Positions 8,028 through 21,900 are shown, counted from the stretch's first letter. The stretch is 64,000 nucleotides of DNA from Pseudomonas sp. p1(2021b) (GCF_020151015.1 NZ_CP083746.1:2261001-2325000); one strand, 5' to 3'. Translations and numbers: made by a program. Notes: a model not told the origin generated them from the letters alone.

Positions 8028-11000
8028 ATGAATGCCCAAGACGCGTTGAAACTGGCCCGCCGCTATATCGACCTGCCCCTGGAGAAGCGGCGGCTGTTCT
8101 TGCAGGCATTGCAGCGCGAGGGCGTCGACTTTGCCCAGTTGCCCATCGCTGCGGCCGGGCTGCCGGTCGAGCGCCAGCTGTTGTCCTATGCGCAAAAGCG
8201 TATGTGGGTGCTGTGGCGACTCGACCCGCAGGGCGCCGCCTATAACCTGCCGAGCGCGGTACGGTTGTGCGGTACCTTGGACCGTGGCGCGCTGGAGCAG
8301 GCGTTCGCCGACCTGGTCGAGCGACACGCGACCCTGCGTACGCTGTTCGTCGATGCGGGCGAAGGGCAGGTGGGCCTGGCCGAGGCCTGCGCCCCGCTGA
8401 CCATTGGCTACGCCGACCTTGGCGACCTGGCGCCCGAGCTGCGTGAAGCGCAGGTGCAGGCGCTGGCGCAGGAGCAGGTGTTCGCGCCCTTCGACCTGGG
8501 CCGTGGGCCGTTGCTGCGGGTCAATCTGTTGCGCCTGGCGGACCAGGAGCATGTGTTGCTGGTCACGCTGCACCACATTGTCTCCGATGGCTGGTCGATG
8601 AATGTGCTGATCGAGGAGTTCAGCCGCTGCTATGCCGCGCGGGTTGAAGGGCGCGCGCCGCAATTGCCCACCTTGCCGATCCAGTACGCCGACTATGCCC
8701 TCTGGCAGCGCAGCTGGCTGGAGGCCGGAGAGCAGGCGCGCCAAGTCGCCTGGTGGAGGGAATACCTGGGCGAGGCCTGCCCACCCCTGGCGCTGCCCCT
8801 GGACCACCCCCGTCCGCAGATGCCCAGCTACCGAGGCCAACGCCACGAGCTGGCGCTGGACCAGGCCCTGGCCGAGCGCCTGAAACAGGTGGCCCAGGCG
8901 CACCAGTTGACGCCGTTCATGGTGCTGCTGGCGGCGTTCGCGGTGCTGCTGGAGCGCTACAGCGGCCAGGGCGATGTGCGCATCGGCACACCGATCGCCA
9001 ACCGTAATCGCAGCGAGGTGGAGGGGCTGATCGGCTGCTTCGTCAACACCCAGGTGCTGCGCGTGCAGGTCGACCCCGGGCAGACGGTGGCCGAGCTGCT
9101 GGCCGCGACCAGGGCCTGCGCGCTGGGCGCCCAGGCCCATCAGGAGCTGCCGTTCGAGCAGTTGGTCGAAGCCCTCGACCTGCCGCGTGGCGATGGTCAC
9201 AACCCGTTGTTCCAGGTCATGTACAACCATCAGCCGCAGGTCGCCGATGTCGATGCCATGCGTGTGGACAGCGCGCTGACCTTGCAGGCCATCGAGCCGA
9301 CCCACCGTACCACGCAGTTCGACCTGACGCTGGACACCTATGAAAAAGGCGGCCGGCTGCACGCGGCGCTGACCTATGCCACCGACCTGTTCGAGGCGGG
9401 CAGCATCGTGCGCATGGGCCGGCATTGGCTCAACCTGCTACGGGCGATGCTGGACGACCCTGGGCAAGCGGTCGGCAACCTGTCGATGCTCGAGGCGAAT
9501 GAGCAGCGGCAAGGGCGCGAATGGAACGACACCTTCACTGCATATGACCTGGCCCTGGCCGTGCACCAGCGTTTCGAGCGGCAGGCCGCGGCCCAGCCCC
9601 ATGCCCCGGCCCTGACCTTCGCCGGCCAACAGCTGAGCTACGCCGAGCTCAACGTCCGGGCCAACCAGCTGGCGCACCTGCTGATCGCCCGTGGCGTGGG
9701 GCCGGATGTGCTGGTCGGCATCGCCGCCGAACGTTCGCTGGAGATGGTGGTGGGCCTGCTGGCCATCCTCAAGGCCGGTGGCGCCTACGTGCCGCTGGAC
9801 CCGGAATACCCGCGCGAGCGCCTGGCCTACATGCTCGAGGACAGTGGCGTGAAGCTGCTGCTGACCCAGCGCCGGCTGTTGGCCGAGCTGCCGGTGGAGG
9901 GCGTCGACTGCCTGCTGCTCGATGCGCTTGAGCGGGATGCGCAGCCGACCCACAACCCGGACGTGGCGGTGGACGGCGAAAACCTGGCCTACGTGATCTA
10001 CACCTCAGGCTCCACCGGCAAGCCCAAGGGAGCCGGCAACCGCCATGCCGCGCTGGTCAACCGCCTGTGCTGGATGCAGGACGCGTACGGGCTGACCACG
10101 GCAGACACCGTGCTGCAGAAGACCCCATTCAGCTTCGACGTGTCGGTGTGGGAGTTCTTTTGGCCCTTGATGGAAGGCGCACGGCTGGTGCTGGCGGCGC
10201 CGGGCGAGCACCGCGATCCGGCGCGCCTGGTCGAGCTGATCGAGGCCGAGGCGGTGAGCACGCTGCACTTCGTGCCGTCGATGCTGCAAGCGTTCCTGCA
10301 AGACCCGGGTGTCGAACGTTGCCGCAGCCTGCGGCGCATCGTCTGCAGCGGCGAGGCGCTGCCGGTGGATGCGCAGCAGCAGGTGCTGGCGCGGCTGCCG
10401 TGGGCCGGGCTGTACAACCTGTACGGCCCGACCGAGGCGGCCATCGACGTGACCCACTGGACATGCCTGGACGAAGGCCGCGACAGCGTGCCGATCGGCC
10501 GCCCGATCGCCAACCTGGCCTGCCATATCCTGGATGCGAGCCTGGAGCCGGTCCCGGCGGGCGTGCTGGGTGAGCTGTACCTGGCCGGCGTGGGCCTGGC
10601 CCGGGGTTACCACCGCCGCCCGGGGCTGAGCGCCGAACGCTTCGTCGCCAGCCCGTTCGTGGCGAGGGAGCGGATGTACCGCACCGGCGACCTGGCGCGC
10701 TACCGGCCTGATGGGGTGATCGAATACGCCGGTCGCCTGGATCACCAGGTCAAGCTGCGCGGCCTGCGTATCGAGCTGGGCGAGATCGAGGCGCGGCTGC
10801 TGGCGCATGCCTGGGTGCGCGAGGCGGTGGTGGTCGCCGAGGACGGCAAGCGCCTGCTCGGCTATGTGGTGCTGGCCGAAGAACATGCCGGTTGGCAGCA
10901 AGTATTGGCGGCTCACCTGGCCGGGCACCTGCCCGAGTACATGGTGCCGAGCCAATGGCAGGCCTTGGCGCGCATGCCGCTGAGCCCGAACGGCAAGTTG

Positions 11001-14000
11001 GAGCGCCGTGCGTTGCCGAAGATCGAGGGCGGGGCCCAGGCGGCCTACGTGGCGCCACAAGGCGAACGGGAACAGGCCCTGGCCGAAGTCTGGGCGCAGG
11101 TGCTGCAGGTGTCGCAGGTCGGGCGCGACGATAACTTCTTCGAGTTGGGCGGCGATTCGATCATGGCCATCCAGCTGGCCAACCGCGCCCGCCAGGTGGG
11201 CATCGACGTCAGCCCTCGCGACCTGTTCCAGCACCAGAACGTGCGCAGCCTGGCCCTGGCGGCCGGCGTGCTGGGCGAGCAGGCGGTCGACACGCAGCTG
11301 GCCGAAGGCGAAGTGCCGCTGACGCCCGTGCAACAGCTGTTCTTTGCCTTGCCTGACTTCAACCGTGACCACTGGAACCAGTCGCTGTTGCTCGCGCCTC
11401 GCCAGGCCTTGCGCGCCGATTGGCTGGCGCAGGCGCTGGGTTGGCTGTGCCAGCAGCACGATGCCTTGCGCCTGGGCTTCGACCGGCAAGGCGACACATG
11501 GCGCCAGGCCTACCGTGCGCCGGCAAACGATGAGCTGCTGTGGGTGCGGGAAGTCGATTCGCGGCAGGCCCTGGAGGTTATGTGCGATGCCACGCAGCGC
11601 AGCCTGTCGTTGGCCCGGGGCCAGCTGCTGCGCGCGCTGCTGGCACGCCTGCCGGACGGCAGCCAACGCTTGCTGCTGGTCATCCATCACCTGGCGGTAG
11701 ATGGGGTGTCTTGGCGGATCCTGCTCGAAGACCTGCAACAGGCCTATGCGCGCTTGGCGGCCGGGCAGCCGCTGGCGCTGCTGGCCAAGACCACCAGCTA
11801 CCAGGCCTGGGCGCAGCGCCTGCACCGTTATGCCGCCGAGCAGCAGGCCCAGGTGGGCTGGTGGCAGGCGCAGTTGGCAGGTGCTCCCGAGCAGCTGCCG
11901 GTGGACCACCCCTGCGCGCTGGCGCTCAATCGCGACAGCTGCAAGCTGGCACTGAACTTCGATGCCGAGCTCACGCGGCGTCTTCTGCAAGAGGCGCCGG
12001 CGGCCTATCGCACCCAGGTCAACGACCTGCTGCTGACCGCCCTGGCCCGTGCCGTTGCGCGCTGGAGTGGTCAACAGCGGGTTTTGCTTGAACTCGAGGG
12101 GCATGGCCGCGAACAGTTGTTCGACGATGTGGATACCGGGCGTACCGTTGGCTGGTTCACCAGCCTGTTCCCGGTTGCCTTGCAGGTGGAGGAGGGGCTG
12201 GCCGCCTCGCTCAAATCGATCAAGGAGCAGCTGCGCGCCGTGCCCGACAAGGGCGTAGGTTTCGGCATCCTGCGCTACCTCGGCGAAGCACAGGTGCGCG
12301 AAGCCCTGGAGGCGCTGCCGCGACCGCGCATCACCTTCAACTACCTGGGGCGGTTCGACACCCAGTTCGACGCACAGGCCGCCTTCGTACCGGCCGCCGA
12401 GTCGGCTGGGCAGGCTCAGGACGATGGCGCGCCGCTGGGCAATGGGTTATCCGTCGAAGGGCAGGTCCACGATGGCCGCCTGAACCTGCAATGGACCTAC
12501 AGCACCCGGATGTTCGAGGCGCCTACGGTGCAGCGCCTGGCCCGACTGTACGAGGAGGAACTGCTGGCCCTGGTCGAGCACTGCTGTGACCTGCGCCACG
12601 GCGGCCTGACCCCTGCCGATTTTCCCCTGGCCGGCCTGACCCAGGCACAGCTGGACGCCTTGCCTGGCGATCCACGTGGCTTGCAGGACCTCTACCCGCT
12701 GTCGCCGATGCAGCAGGGCATGCTGTTCCACAGCCTCTACCAACCAAGCAGCGGTGCCTATATCAACCAGTTGCGCCTGGACCTGGAAGGCGTCGACCCG
12801 CAGTGCCTGCGAGCGGCCTGGCAGCACACCGTGGATGCCCACGATAGCCTGCGCAGCGCCTGCCTCTGGCACCTGGAGCGGCCGCTGCAGCGCGTTTGGC
12901 GGCAGGTGCTGGTGGACTGGCACGAGCATGACCTGCAAGGGTGCGCCGATGCCGCGCAACGCCTTGACGCATTGGCGGATGACGCACGCAGGCAAGGTTT
13001 CGCCCTTGACCAGGCGCCACTGCTGAAGCTGCAGCTGGTCCAGCTGGCGCCTGGGCGCCACCAGCTGATCTATACCCATCATCACCTGCTGATGGACGGC
13101 TGGAGCAACGCGCGGGTGCTGGTGGAAGTGCTGAAGCGCTACCAGGGCGCCGTGGTGCCCCGCCCGGTCGGCCAGTACCGGGACTACATCGCCTGGTTGC
13201 AGCAGCAGGACCCCGCCGCAAGCGAAGCGTTCTGGCGTGCGCAACTGGCGCCACTGGACGAGCCGACCCGTTTGGCGCGCAGCGTGCACCCGCTGCCCGC
13301 AAGCGACGCGCCGGGGCAGGGCGAACACCGCCAGCAGCTGGACAGCACCACCCTGGCCGCCTTGCAGACCTTCGCCCGTGAGCAGCGTGTCACGCTCAAC
13401 ACCTTGGTGCAGGCGGCCTGGGCTTTGTTGCTGCAGCGCTATACCGGCCAGGCCTGCGTCGCCTTCGGTGCCACCGTGGCCGGCCGCCCGGCGGGGCTGC
13501 CCGGCATCGAGGCGCAGGTCGGGCTGTTCATCAACACCTTGCCGGTGGTGGTCGAACCCGCCGGCCACCTGCGCCTGGGCCAGTGGCTGCAAGCACTGCA
13601 GACCGGCAACCTGCGCCTGCGCGAACACGAGCACACGCCGCTGCTGGATATCCAGCGCTGGGCCGGTTTCGGCGACGCGCTGTTCGACAGCCTGCTGGTG
13701 TTCGAGAACTACCCGATCGACCAGGCCCTGGGCGAGGCCACGCCGGCGGGCTTGCGCCTGACGCCGCTCGCCAACCAAGAGCAGACCAGCTACCCGCTGA
13801 CCGTGTCCGTTGTCGCTGGGCAGACCCTCGATGTGCATTACCGCTATGCCAGCAACGCGTTCAGCGCCGACTCCCTGGCGGCCCTGGCCGGGCACCTGGA
13901 GCACCTGTTGCACCAGTTACCGAGCCTGGGCAGCGAGGGGCGGTTGGGCGATCTCGGCCTGTTGTCGCCTGATGCCTTGGCGTTGCAGGTCCGCCCGTGG

Positions 14001-17000
14001 AATGCGCCCGTGGCCTGCGCCGAAGAACCGGCAACGGTGCATGACCTGTTCGAACGGCAGGCGGCCCGTACCCCTGACGCCTTGGCGTTGCTCCATGAGT
14101 GCGATGAATGGTCCTACGCCCAGCTCGAGGCCCAGGCCAACCGCCTGGCGCACGCACTCTTGCGGCGCGGTGTGGCCGCCGAACAACGGGTAGCCATCGG
14201 CATGGCACGTACGCCGCAGATGCTGGTGGCGATGCTGGCGGTGCTCAAGGCTGGGGCCGCCTATGTGCCGCTGGACCTGGACTACCCGGGCGAACGCCTG
14301 GCCCATATGCTCGACGATAGCGAGGCGGTCTGGGTGCTGGGCGATGGGGCGGGCGAGGCCGTGCTGGCCCCGCTGGCGGGCGCGCGGCTGCTGGACGTAG
14401 CTGCCTTGCTGGCCTCGGCCGACCTGCCTGACTGCAGCCCGGCCCTGGTCGTGCCGGCCCAGCGCCTGGCCTATGTGATCTACACCTCGGGGTCGACGGG
14501 CAAGCCGAAGGGCGTTGCCATCAGCCATGGCAATGTCCAGGCGCTGGTGCAGTGGTCCCGTGGCGTCTATAGCCGGGATGACCTGCAGGGTGTGCTGGCC
14601 AGCACTTCGATCTGCTTCGACCTGTCGGTGTGGGAGGTCTTCGTCACCTTGGCCTGTGGTGGTTACTGCGTGTTGGCACGCAATGCCCTGGCCCTGGCAG
14701 ACTTGCCGGCACGCGACCGGGTGCGCCTGGTCAACAGCGTGCCGTCGGCCGTCGTCGCCTTGGAGCAGGCGGGGCAGATCCCCGCCAGCGTGCGCATCGT
14801 CAACCTGGCCGGCGAGCCGCTGAAGCAGTCGTTGGTCGAGCGCTTGTACCGGCGCCCGGGGCTTGAGCGGGTGCATGACCTGTACGGCCCCTCCGAGGAC
14901 ACCACCTATTCCACCCACGCTCTGCGCCGGCCTGGGGGCCAGGCGTGTATCGGTCGGCCCTTGGACAATACCGTAGCCTATGTGCTCGACACCCAGGCCC
15001 AGCTGCTGCCGGTGGGGCTGGCCGGCGAGCTGTACCTGGCCGGGGCGGGCTTGAGCCGCGGCTACCTGAACCGCCCTGGGCTCACCGCTGAGCGCTACCT
15101 GCCCGACCCGTTCGCTGGCGGTGGCCAGCGCATGTACCGCACCGGCGACCTGGTGCGCCAGGGCGGGGAGGGTGAGCTGTACTACGCCGGGCGCCTGGAC
15201 CACCAGGTGAAAGTGCGTGGCTATCGCATCGAGCTGGGCGAGCTGGAGGCTCGCCTGGTGCAGGTGCCAGGTGTGCGTGCCGCCGTGGTGGTCGCCCAGC
15301 CTCTGCAGGGCGGTGTGCAACTGGTGGCGTACCTGGAAGGCGAGGTGGCCGGCGCCGAGGCGGTGCAGGCGTCGCTGCGCCAGACGTTACCGGACTACAT
15401 GGTACCGGCGCATGTCCTGTGCCTGCCGGCGCTGCCGTTGACGCCCAATGGCAAGGTCGATCGCAAGGCCTTGCCGTTGCCGAGCCTTGGGTACGATCAA
15501 GGGCTCCATGTCGCCCCACGCACGGCGCTGGAGCGAGCGCTCGCGTCGATCTGGGCGCAGGTGCTGGAATGCCCGCAGGTCGGCCTGCAGGACCGTTTCT
15601 TCGCCCTGGGCGGCCACTCGCTGTTGGCGACCCGGGTCATGGCCCAGGTGCGCCAGCAACTGGGCATCGACGCGCCGTTGCGGCTGTTGTTCGAGCATGA
15701 ACAGTTGCAGGCGTTCGCCACGGCCCTGGCGCCTTTGGCGCGCGGCGGGCAGTCGCAGATCGCCCGGGTGTCACGCGAGCAGCCGCTGGCGTTGTCCTAC
15801 GCCCAAGAGCGGCAATGGTTCCTCTGGCAGCTGGAGCCGCGCAGCAGTGCCTACAACCTGCCGCTGGCCTTGACCTTGCGTGGCCACCTGGACGTGACGG
15901 CACTGGGGGAGGCCTTCGCACGCCTGGTGGCCCGCCATGAACCGTTGCGCACCTGTATTCGCCTGGTCGATGGGCAACCGCGTCAGGTGATCCTGGCACC
16001 TGCGGGGCTGGCCTTGCCGGTCGAGCACGTCGAGGCCGGGGCGGGCCTGGCGGCGGTACTGGCCGAGGAGGTTGCCCGGCCGTTCGACCTGGAGAATGGG
16101 CCTTTGCTGCGGGTGCGCCTGTATGCGGTGGCCGAGCAAGAACATGTGCTGTTGCTGGTGCAGCACCATGTGGTCACCGATGCCTGGTCCATGCAGTTGA
16201 TGGTCGGCGAACTGGTCGATGGCTATCGCGCCGCCTGCGGTCAGCAGGTGTCGGCGCAGCCAGACCTGCCGGTGCAGTATGCCGACTACGCCGCTTGGCA
16301 GCGGGCCTGGATGGAGGCCGGCGAACGCGAGCGCCAGCTGGCCTACTGGCGCGAGCAATTGGGTGACGAGCAACCTGTGCTGCAGTTGCCCTACGACCAC
16401 CCACTGCCGGCCCAGCCGACCCTGCGCAACGGCCGCCTGCAACTGCAACTGCCAAGGCAGCTCGGCGAGGCGCTCGCAGACCTTGCGCGCAAGCGCGGTG
16501 TGACCCCGTTCATGCTCCTGCTGGCCAGCTACCAGGTGCTGTTGCAGCGCTACAGCGGCCAGGACGACATCCGCGTCGGTGTGCCCACGGCCAACCGCAA
16601 CCATGCCCAGACCCAGGCGCTGCTGGGCTTCTTCGTCAACACCCAGGTGTTCAGGGCGCGGCTGGATGCCAGCCAGTCGTTCACAGCCCTGCTCGAACAG
16701 GTACGCGAAACCGCCCTGCAGGCCCAGGCCCACCAGGACCTGCCGTTCGAGCAGCTGGTCGAGGCCTTGCAGCCTGCCCGCAACCTGGGCCACACCCCGT
16801 TGTTCCAGGCGCTGTTCAACCACCAGAGTGCCCGCGGCGACGACCTCGCCGAGGCGCTGCCGGCGCTTTCGATCAGCCGCCTGGACCTGCCGCCTCGCAC
16901 CGCGTTGTTCGACCTCTCGCTGGACACCTGCGAGTCTGCCCAAGGCTGGTCCGCCACGTTCAGCTACATGGCCGAACGCTTCGAGGCGGCGACCATCGAG

Positions 17001-18977
17001 CGCCTGGCCAGGCACTGGCTGAACCTGCTGCAGGGCATCGTCGCCGCACCGGACGAGGCGTTGGGCAACCTGTCGATGCTCGATGCCTGCGAGCGCCAAA
17101 GCGTTGCGCTCAATGGCCCGGCCCAGGGCGGATCGATGCAGCGCCCGGTCCATCGGTGGGTGGAGGACTGGGCGGCGCGTACACCGCAGGCGCCCGCGGT
17201 GCGCTGCGGCGAGGAACGCCTGGACTATGCGACCCTCAACCAGCGCGCCAACCGCCTGGCCGCGGCACTCATCGCCCAGGGCGTGGGCCCCGAAGTGCGG
17301 GTGGCCATCGCCCTGGAACGCTCGCCGCGCATGCTGGTGGCTTTGTTGGCGGTGCTCAAGGCCGGCGGCGCCTACCTGCCGCTGGACCCGGAGTACCCGG
17401 CCGAACGCCTGGCCTACACGCTCAAGGACAGCGGTGCCGGCTTGTTGTTGAGCGAGGCGAGCGTGGTCGGGCAGTTGCCGGTCGAAGGCATGCAAGTGCT
17501 GTTGTTCGAAGAGACTACCGCGCAGGGCGAAATCGGTAATCCGCAGGTAGAAACAGACCCGAACCACCTGGCCTACGTCATCTACACCTCCGGCTCCACC
17601 GGCCAACCCAAGGGCGTGGCGGTGGCCCACGGGCCGCTGGCCATGCACGTGCAGGCCATCGCCGAGCGTTACGAGATGCGCCCGGACGACTGCGAACTGC
17701 ACTTCATGTCGTTCGCCTTCGACGGTGCCCATGAGCGCTGGCTGACCTGCCTGACCCAGGGCGCCAGCCTGCTGGTGCGCGACAACACGCTGTGGACGCC
17801 GGAGCAGACCTACGCACAGATGAAGGCCCACGGCGTGACCGTGGCGGCCTTCCCGCCAGCGTACCTGCAGCAACTGGCCGAACATGCCGAACGCGAGGGT
17901 CAGCCCCCGGCGGTGCGGGTGTACTGCTTCGGTGGCGACGCCGTGCCCCAGGCCAGCTACGAGCTGGCACGCCGGGCCCTGCGCCCGACCTACATCATCA
18001 ACGGCTACGGCCCCACCGAGACGGTGGTGACGCCCTTGCTCTGGAAGGCCGGGCAGGGCACCGAGTGTGGCGCAGCCTATGCGCCCATCGGCGAGCGCGT
18101 CGGCCTGCGCAGTGCCTACGTGCTGGATGGCGAGCTGAACCTGGTGCCACAAGGCATCGCCGGGGAGCTGTACCTGGGCGGTGAGGGCCTGGCGCGGGGT
18201 TACCTGGGGCGTGCCGGCCTGAGCGCCGAGCGCTTCGTGGCCGACCCGTTCAGCACGGGCGGGCGGCTGTACCGCACCGGTGACCTGGTGCGCCAGCGCG
18301 CCGACGGGGTGATCGACTACCTCGGGCGGGTGGACAACCAGGTGAAGATCCGTGGTTTCCGTATCGAATTGGGCGAGATCGAGGCGCGCCTGCTGGAGCA
18401 GGCCGGGGTGCGCGAGGCGGTGGTGCTGGCCCGCCCGGGCCTGAGCGGCCAGCAGCTGGTGGCCTATGTGGTGCCCGACGAGGCGGACGACCCAACCCTG
18501 CGCGAGCGCCTGCGCCAGGCCCTGCGTGCGCGGCTGCCGGACTACATGGTGCCAACTGCCTGGCTGCTGCTCGAGCGGCTGCCGCTGACCCCGGCCGGCA
18601 AGCTGGACCGCAAAGCCTTGCCGGCGCCGGACCTGGCCCAGGGCGCCTACGAGGCGCCCCAGGGCGAACTGGAAACCCGCCTGGCCGAGCTCTGGGCCCA
18701 AGTGCTCAAGCTCGAACGGGTCGGGCGCACCGACAACTTCTTCGAGCTGGGCGGGCATTCGCTGCTGGCCATGCAGGTGGTGGCCAGGGCCCGCGAGCTG
18801 TGGCAGCTCGACCTGCCGCTCAAGACCCTGTTCAGCCACCCGGTGCTGGCCGAGCAGGCCCAGGCGCTCGCGGCCTTGCAGCAGGAACAGGCGCCGGTGC
18901 AGGACGCCTTGGCTAAATCCTTGGCGGCCCTCAAACGTTTATCAGCCACTGAGCTTGAAAAGCTGCTTTCCGAATGA
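8028..18977 (+). CDS. Pyoverdine peptide synthetase 1 (C-A-T-E-C-A-T-C-A-T)
   Basis: A 3649-residue NRPS with three modules. Module 1 has an LCL-type condensation domain (HHIVSDGW, H182), an adenylation domain with code D-V-W-H-V-S-L-I-D-K (serine), a carrier domain (GGDSI, Ser1044) and an epimerisation domain ([10 protein letters not shown], near 1220). Module 2 has a DCL condensation domain ([21 protein letters not shown], near 1684), code D-L-W-N-N-A-L-T-Y-K (alanine) and a carrier (Ser2531). Module 3 has a condensation domain with an altered motif HHVVTDAW (near 2713), code D-G-E-A-C-G-G-V-T-K (a basic residue, Lys or an acylated hydroxy-Orn) and a carrier (Ser3578). There is no thioesterase, so the chain passes to the next protein, 10 bases downstream. 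The first C domain is of the kind that accepts an L residue, consistent with the Dab end of the PvdL product. It is PvdI/PvdJ-like, but orthologue letters are not transferable between strains. Confidence 0.95.
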   Translation: MNAQDALKLARRYIDLPLEKRRLFLQALQREGVDFAQLPIAAAGLPVERQLLSYAQKRMWVLWRLDPQGAAYNLPSAVRLCGTLDRGALEQAFADLVERHATLRTLFVDAGEGQVGLAEACAPLTIGYADLGDLAPELREAQVQALAQEQVFAPFDLGRGPLLRVNLLRLADQEHVLLVTLHHIVSDGWSMNVLIEEFSRCYAARVEGRAPQLPTLPIQYADYALWQRSWLEAGEQARQVAWWREYLGEACPPLALPLDHPRPQMPSYRGQRHELALDQALAERLKQVAQAHQLTPFMVLLAAFAVLLERYSGQGDVRIGTPIANRNRSEVEGLIGCFVNTQVLRVQVDPGQTVAELLAATRACALGAQAHQELPFEQLVEALDLPRGDGHNPLFQVMYNHQPQVADVDAMRVDSALTLQAIEPTHRTTQFDLTLDTYEKGGRLHAALTYATDLFEAGSIVRMGRHWLNLLRAMLDDPGQAVGNLSMLEANEQRQGREWNDTFTAYDLALAVHQRFERQAAAQPHAPALTFAGQQLSYAELNVRANQLAHLLIARGVGPDVLVGIAAERSLEMVVGLLAILKAGGAYVPLDPEYPRERLAYMLEDSGVKLLLTQRRLLAELPVEGVDCLLLDALERDAQPTHNPDVAVDGENLAYVIYTSGSTGKPKGAGNRHAALVNRLCWMQDAYGLTTADTVLQKTPFSFDVSVWEFFWPLMEGARLVLAAPGEHRDPARLVELIEAEAVSTLHFVPSMLQAFLQDPGVERCRSLRRIVCSGEALPVDAQQQVLARLPWAGLYNLYGPTEAAIDVTHWTCLDEGRDSVPIGRPIANLACHILDASLEPVPAGVLGELYLAGVGLARGYHRRPGLSAERFVASPFVARERMYRTGDLARYRPDGVIEYAGRLDHQVKLRGLRIELGEIEARLLAHAWVREAVVVAEDGKRLLGYVVLAEEHAGWQQVLAAHLAGHLPEYMVPSQWQALARMPLSPNGKLERRALPKIEGGAQAAYVAPQGEREQALAEVWAQVLQVSQVGRDDNFFELGGDSIMAIQLANRARQVGIDVSPRDLFQHQNVRSLALAAGVLGEQAVDTQLAEGEVPLTPVQQLFFALPDFNRDHWNQSLLLAPRQALRADWLAQALGWLCQQHDALRLGFDRQGDTWRQAYRAPANDELLWVREVDSRQALEVMCDATQRSLSLARGQLLRALLARLPDGSQRLLLVIHHLAVDGVSWRILLEDLQQAYARLAAGQPLALLAKTTSYQAWAQRLHRYAAEQQAQVGWWQAQLAGAPEQLPVDHPCALALNRDSCKLALNFDAELTRRLLQEAPAAYRTQVNDLLLTALARAVARWSGQQRVLLELEGHGREQLFDDVDTGRTVGWFTSLFPVALQVEEGLAASLKSIKEQLRAVPDKGVGFGILRYLGEAQVREALEALPRPRITFNYLGRFDTQFDAQAAFVPAAESAGQAQDDGAPLGNGLSVEGQVHDGRLNLQWTYSTRMFEAPTVQRLARLYEEELLALVEHCCDLRHGGLTPADFPLAGLTQAQLDALPGDPRGLQDLYPLSPMQQGMLFHSLYQPSSGAYINQLRLDLEGVDPQCLRAAWQHTVDAHDSLRSACLWHLERPLQRVWRQVLVDWHEHDLQGCADAAQRLDALADDARRQGFALDQAPLLKLQLVQLAPGRHQLIYTHHHLLMDGWSNARVLVEVLKRYQGAVVPRPVGQYRDYIAWLQQQDPAASEAFWRAQLAPLDEPTRLARSVHPLPASDAPGQGEHRQQLDSTTLAALQTFAREQRVTLNTLVQAAWALLLQRYTGQACVAFGATVAGRPAGLPGIEAQVGLFINTLPVVVEPAGHLRLGQWLQALQTGNLRLREHEHTPLLDIQRWAGFGDALFDSLLVFENYPIDQALGEATPAGLRLTPLANQEQTSYPLTVSVVAGQTLDVHYRYASNAFSADSLAALAGHLEHLLHQLPSLGSEGRLGDLGLLSPDALALQVRPWNAPVACAEEPATVHDLFERQAARTPDALALLHECDEWSYAQLEAQANRLAHALLRRGVAAEQRVAIGMARTPQMLVAMLAVLKAGAAYVPLDLDYPGERLAHMLDDSEAVWVLGDGAGEAVLAPLAGARLLDVAALLASADLPDCSPALVVPAQRLAYVIYTSGSTGKPKGVAISHGNVQALVQWSRGVYSRDDLQGVLASTSICFDLSVWEVFVTLACGGYCVLARNALALADLPARDRVRLVNSVPSAVVALEQAGQIPASVRIVNLAGEPLKQSLVERLYRRPGLERVHDLYGPSEDTTYSTHALRRPGGQACIGRPLDNTVAYVLDTQAQLLPVGLAGELYLAGAGLSRGYLNRPGLTAERYLPDPFAGGGQRMYRTGDLVRQGGEGELYYAGRLDHQVKVRGYRIELGELEARLVQVPGVRAAVVVAQPLQGGVQLVAYLEGEVAGAEAVQASLRQTLPDYMVPAHVLCLPALPLTPNGKVDRKALPLPSLGYDQGLHVAPRTALERALASIWAQVLECPQVGLQDRFFALGGHSLLATRVMAQVRQQLGIDAPLRLLFEHEQLQAFATALAPLARGGQSQIARVSREQPLALSYAQERQWFLWQLEPRSSAYNLPLALTLRGHLDVTALGEAFARLVARHEPLRTCIRLVDGQPRQVILAPAGLALPVEHVEAGAGLAAVLAEEVARPFDLENGPLLRVRLYAVAEQEHVLLLVQHHVVTDAWSMQLMVGELVDGYRAACGQQVSAQPDLPVQYADYAAWQRAWMEAGERERQLAYWREQLGDEQPVLQLPYDHPLPAQPTLRNGRLQLQLPRQLGEALADLARKRGVTPFMLLLASYQVLLQRYSGQDDIRVGVPTANRNHAQTQALLGFFVNTQVFRARLDASQSFTALLEQVRETALQAQAHQDLPFEQLVEALQPARNLGHTPLFQALFNHQSARGDDLAEALPALSISRLDLPPRTALFDLSLDTCESAQGWSATFSYMAERFEAATIERLARHWLNLLQGIVAAPDEALGNLSMLDACERQSVALNGPAQGGSMQRPVHRWVEDWAARTPQAPAVRCGEERLDYATLNQRANRLAAALIAQGVGPEVRVAIALERSPRMLVALLAVLKAGGAYLPLDPEYPAERLAYTLKDSGAGLLLSEASVVGQLPVEGMQVLLFEETTAQGEIGNPQVETDPNHLAYVIYTSGSTGQPKGVAVAHGPLAMHVQAIAERYEMRPDDCELHFMSFAFDGAHERWLTCLTQGASLLVRDNTLWTPEQTYAQMKAHGVTVAAFPPAYLQQLAEHAEREGQPPAVRVYCFGGDAVPQASYELARRALRPTYIINGYGPTETVVTPLLWKAGQGTECGAAYAPIGERVGLRSAYVLDGELNLVPQGIAGELYLGGEGLARGYLGRAGLSAERFVADPFSTGGRLYRTGDLVRQRADGVIDYLGRVDNQVKIRGFRIELGEIEARLLEQAGVREAVVLARPGLSGQQLVAYVVPDEADDPTLRERLRQALRARLPDYMVPTAWLLLERLPLTPAGKLDRKALPAPDLAQGAYEAPQGELETRLAELWAQVLKLERVGRTDNFFELGGHSLLAMQVVARARELWQLDLPLKTLFSHPVLAEQAQALAALQQEQAPVQDALAKSLAALKRLSATELEKLLSE
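9577..11153 (+). repeat. Duplicated Ser adenylation segment, copy 1
   Basis: This stretch is almost identical to 32880-34456 (offset 23303), with about twenty substitutions seen by eye over 1577 bases and no indel. It starts just after the C-A linker and ends inside the carrier domain at the first bases of the GG(D/H)S motif. It therefore covers the whole A domain but not the flanking condensation domains. The pair looks like recent recombination or gene conversion between modules 1 and 7. Confidence 0.9.
17235..18720 (+). repeat. Duplicated DGE-type adenylation segment, copy 1
   Basis: This stretch matches 28457-29948 (offset 11222). The region 17235 to about 17450 is nearly identical, a variable loop of about 100 bases follows, and from 17556 on there are only about eleven differences plus one six-base insertion in copy 2 (an Ala-Gln pair before the carrier). 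As with the Ser pair, the flanking condensation domains differ, so the A domain was exchanged as a unit. Confidence 0.88.
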
Positions 18978-18987
18978 GGGTCATGGC

Positions 18988-21900
18988 GTGCAAGAGTTGA
19001 TTGAATCCATAGGTGTGCTGTCTGCGCAGGAGCGCAAGGCCCTGGCGGTTCTGCTGAAAAAGGAGGGGGTCAATCTCTACGACGTTGCCCCGGTATTCCG
19101 GCGTGACCCGAACGAGCCGTTGCGCCTGTCCTATGCCCAGGAGCGCCAGTGGTTTCTCTGGCAGCTGGAGCCCGGCAGCGCGGCCTACCATATCCCCGCT
19201 GCCCTGCACCTGAGCGGCCCGCTGGACCTGCAGGCGCTGCAACGCAGCTTCGACTACCTGCTGGCACGCCACGAAAGCCTGCGCACCTGTATCGATACAG
19301 GTGCCGGGCAGCCGCTGCAGCGCATCGCGGCCCGGCAGACCATGGCCTTGCAGGTCGAAGCGGTAGGCCCACTGGCGCCGCACGCACTCAGGGCCCGGGT
19401 CGAGGCCTTGGTACAGCAGCCGTTCGACCTGGCCACCGGGCCATTGCTGCGGGTGCACCTGCTGCGCCAGGCCGAACACGACCATGTACTGGTGATGGTG
19501 CTGCATCACATCGTCGCCGATGGCTGGTCGATGCAGATCATGGTCCGCGAGCTGGTGGAGGCCTACCAGGCCCTGTGCGAGGGCCGCCAGCCCAGCCACG
19601 CGCCGCTGGCGATCCAGTACGCCGACTATGCACTGTGGCAACGTGCCTGGATGGAGGCCGGCGAGCGCCAGCGCCAGCTGGACTACTGGACGGCTCAGCT
19701 CGGCGGCGAACAGCCGGTCCTGGAGCTGCCCCTGGACCACCCGCGCCCGGCCGCCCAGAGCTACCGCGGCGCCCGCCACGACCTGACGGTCGCCACGCCG
19801 CTGTGCCAGGCCCTCCAAAACCTGGCCAACGCGCAGGGGGTGACCTTGTTCACCCTGTTGCTGGCCAGCTTCCAGGTGTTGTTGTACCGCTACAGTGGCC
19901 AGGGCGAGCTGCACATCGGTATCCCCAACGCCAACCGCAACCGCCCGGAAACCCAGGGCCTTATCGGTTTCTTCGTCAACACCCAGGTGCTCAAGGCGCA
20001 ACTCGATGGGCGCATGAGCTTTTGCCAGGTACTGGCCCAGGCCGCCCAGGCCATGCTGCAGGCCCAGGCCCACCAGGACCTGCCATTCGAACAGCTGGTC
20101 GAGGCCTTGCAGCCAGAGCGCAGCCTCAGCCACAGCCCGCTGTTCCAGGCCATGTTCAGCCACCAGAACGCAAGCCGCGAGGCCCTGCCGACCTGCCAGC
20201 TGCACCAGCTGCGCATCGACAGCCTGGCGTTCGACAGCCAGGCTGCGCAATTCGACTTGAGCCTGGACACGGCCGAAACCGACGAGGGGTTGATCGCCTC
20301 GTTCACCTACATGCGCGAACTGTTCGAGCCCCAGACCATCGCACGCCTGGCCGGGCACTGGCATAACCTGCTGCAGGCGCTGGTGGCCAAGCCCGATGCG
20401 GCCATCGGCGAGCTGGAGCTGCTCGACGCTGCGCAACGCCGGCAGCTGGAACACGCATGGAGTGGCATCGACGGGCTGGCGGTCGGCGAGCAGCACAGCC
20501 TCAAGGCGTTGATCGAAACTCAGGTCGAACGCACCCCCGAGGCGCTGGCGTTGATCCATGAAGGCCAGCAACTGACCTATCGGCAGATGAACGCCCAGGC
20601 CAACCGCCTGGCCGCACGCCTGCTGGCGCTGGGCATCGGCCCCGAGCAGCGGGTCGGTATCGCGGTGGCGCGTGGGTTGGGCATGGCGATTGCCGTGCTG
20701 GCGGTGCTCAAGAGTGGCGCGGCCTACGTGCCGATGGATCCACAATACCCCCGCGAACGCCTGCAAGGCATGATCGAGGACGCAGGCCTGGCCTGCCTGC
20801 TCACCGAGCCTGACCTGCATGGGCAGTTGCCCGATTGCGGCGCCATGCCCGTGCTGGACCTGGACACGCCGGCAGCCGACGCCAGCGACCCGGGCAACCC
20901 GCCGCAGCGCAGCGCGCCGGGCAACCTGGCCTATGTGATGTTCACCTCCGGTTCCACGGGCCGGCCCAAGGGCGTGGCGATCAGCCAGGCGGCGCTGGCA
21001 GCCCATGTGCAGGTGTGCATCGATTTCTTCGGGCTGTCGAGCAGCGACCGCGTGCTGCAGTTCGCCACCTTCAACTTCGATGGCTTCGTCGAGCAGCTGT
21101 TCCCGGCCTTGATCTGCGGCGCTGCGGTGCTGCTGCGGGGCAACGAGATCTGGACCAGCGAGCAGTTCCACCAGGTGCTGGTGGAGCAGGGCGTCACCGT
21201 CGCCGACCTGACCACCGCCTATTGGGTCATGCTGGCCAAGGATTTCGCCGCACGCCCACGGGCCGGCTACGGCCGCCTGCGCCAGGTCCATGCCGGCGGC
21301 GAGGCGATGGCCGCCGATGCCCTGGCGGCCTGGCGCGCCGCAGGGCTGGAGGGCGTGCGCCTGCTCAATACCTATGGCCCGACCGAAGCCACGGTGACGG
21401 TCAGCGCCCATGATTGCAGCCAGGGCCCGGTCACCGGCAACCCGCCCATTGGCCAGGTGCTCGCGGGCCGTTCGCTGTACGTGGTCGACGGCAACGGCGC
21501 CCTGGCGCCGGTGGGCGTGGTCGGCGAGCTGTTGATCGGCGGCGGGCTTCTGGCCCGCGGTTACTTCCAGCGCCCTGGCCTGACCGCCGCGCGTTTCGTG
21601 CCCAACCCCTTCGCCAACGACGGCGGGCGCCTGTACCGCACCGGTGACCGGGTGCGACGCCTGGCCAATGGCGATATCGAGTATGTCGGGCGTACCGACC
21701 ATCAGATCAAGCTGCGCGGTTTTCGTATCGAGCTGAGCGAGATCGAGGCGCGCTTGCTGGAGCACGACCAGGTGCGCGAGGCGCTGGTGATGCCGGTGCA
21801 GGGGGCCGGTGGCACCCAACTGGTCGCCTACCTGGTCGTCACGCCAGCGCTGGGCGACGACCCCGGCCCGTGGGTACGCGAGCTGCAGGCCTGGCTCAAG

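Noticed and set aside
15771..18839. Open frame of more than 1000 codons on the minus strand inside the first NRPS gene
   Set aside because: It is antisense to confirmed NRPS domains. Its translation is rich in His, Gln, Gly and Leu with no domain, as expected of the reverse frame of GC-rich coding DNA. Similar minus-strand frames at 18931-22137, 24716-27283 and 28667-31948 were rejected for the same reason.
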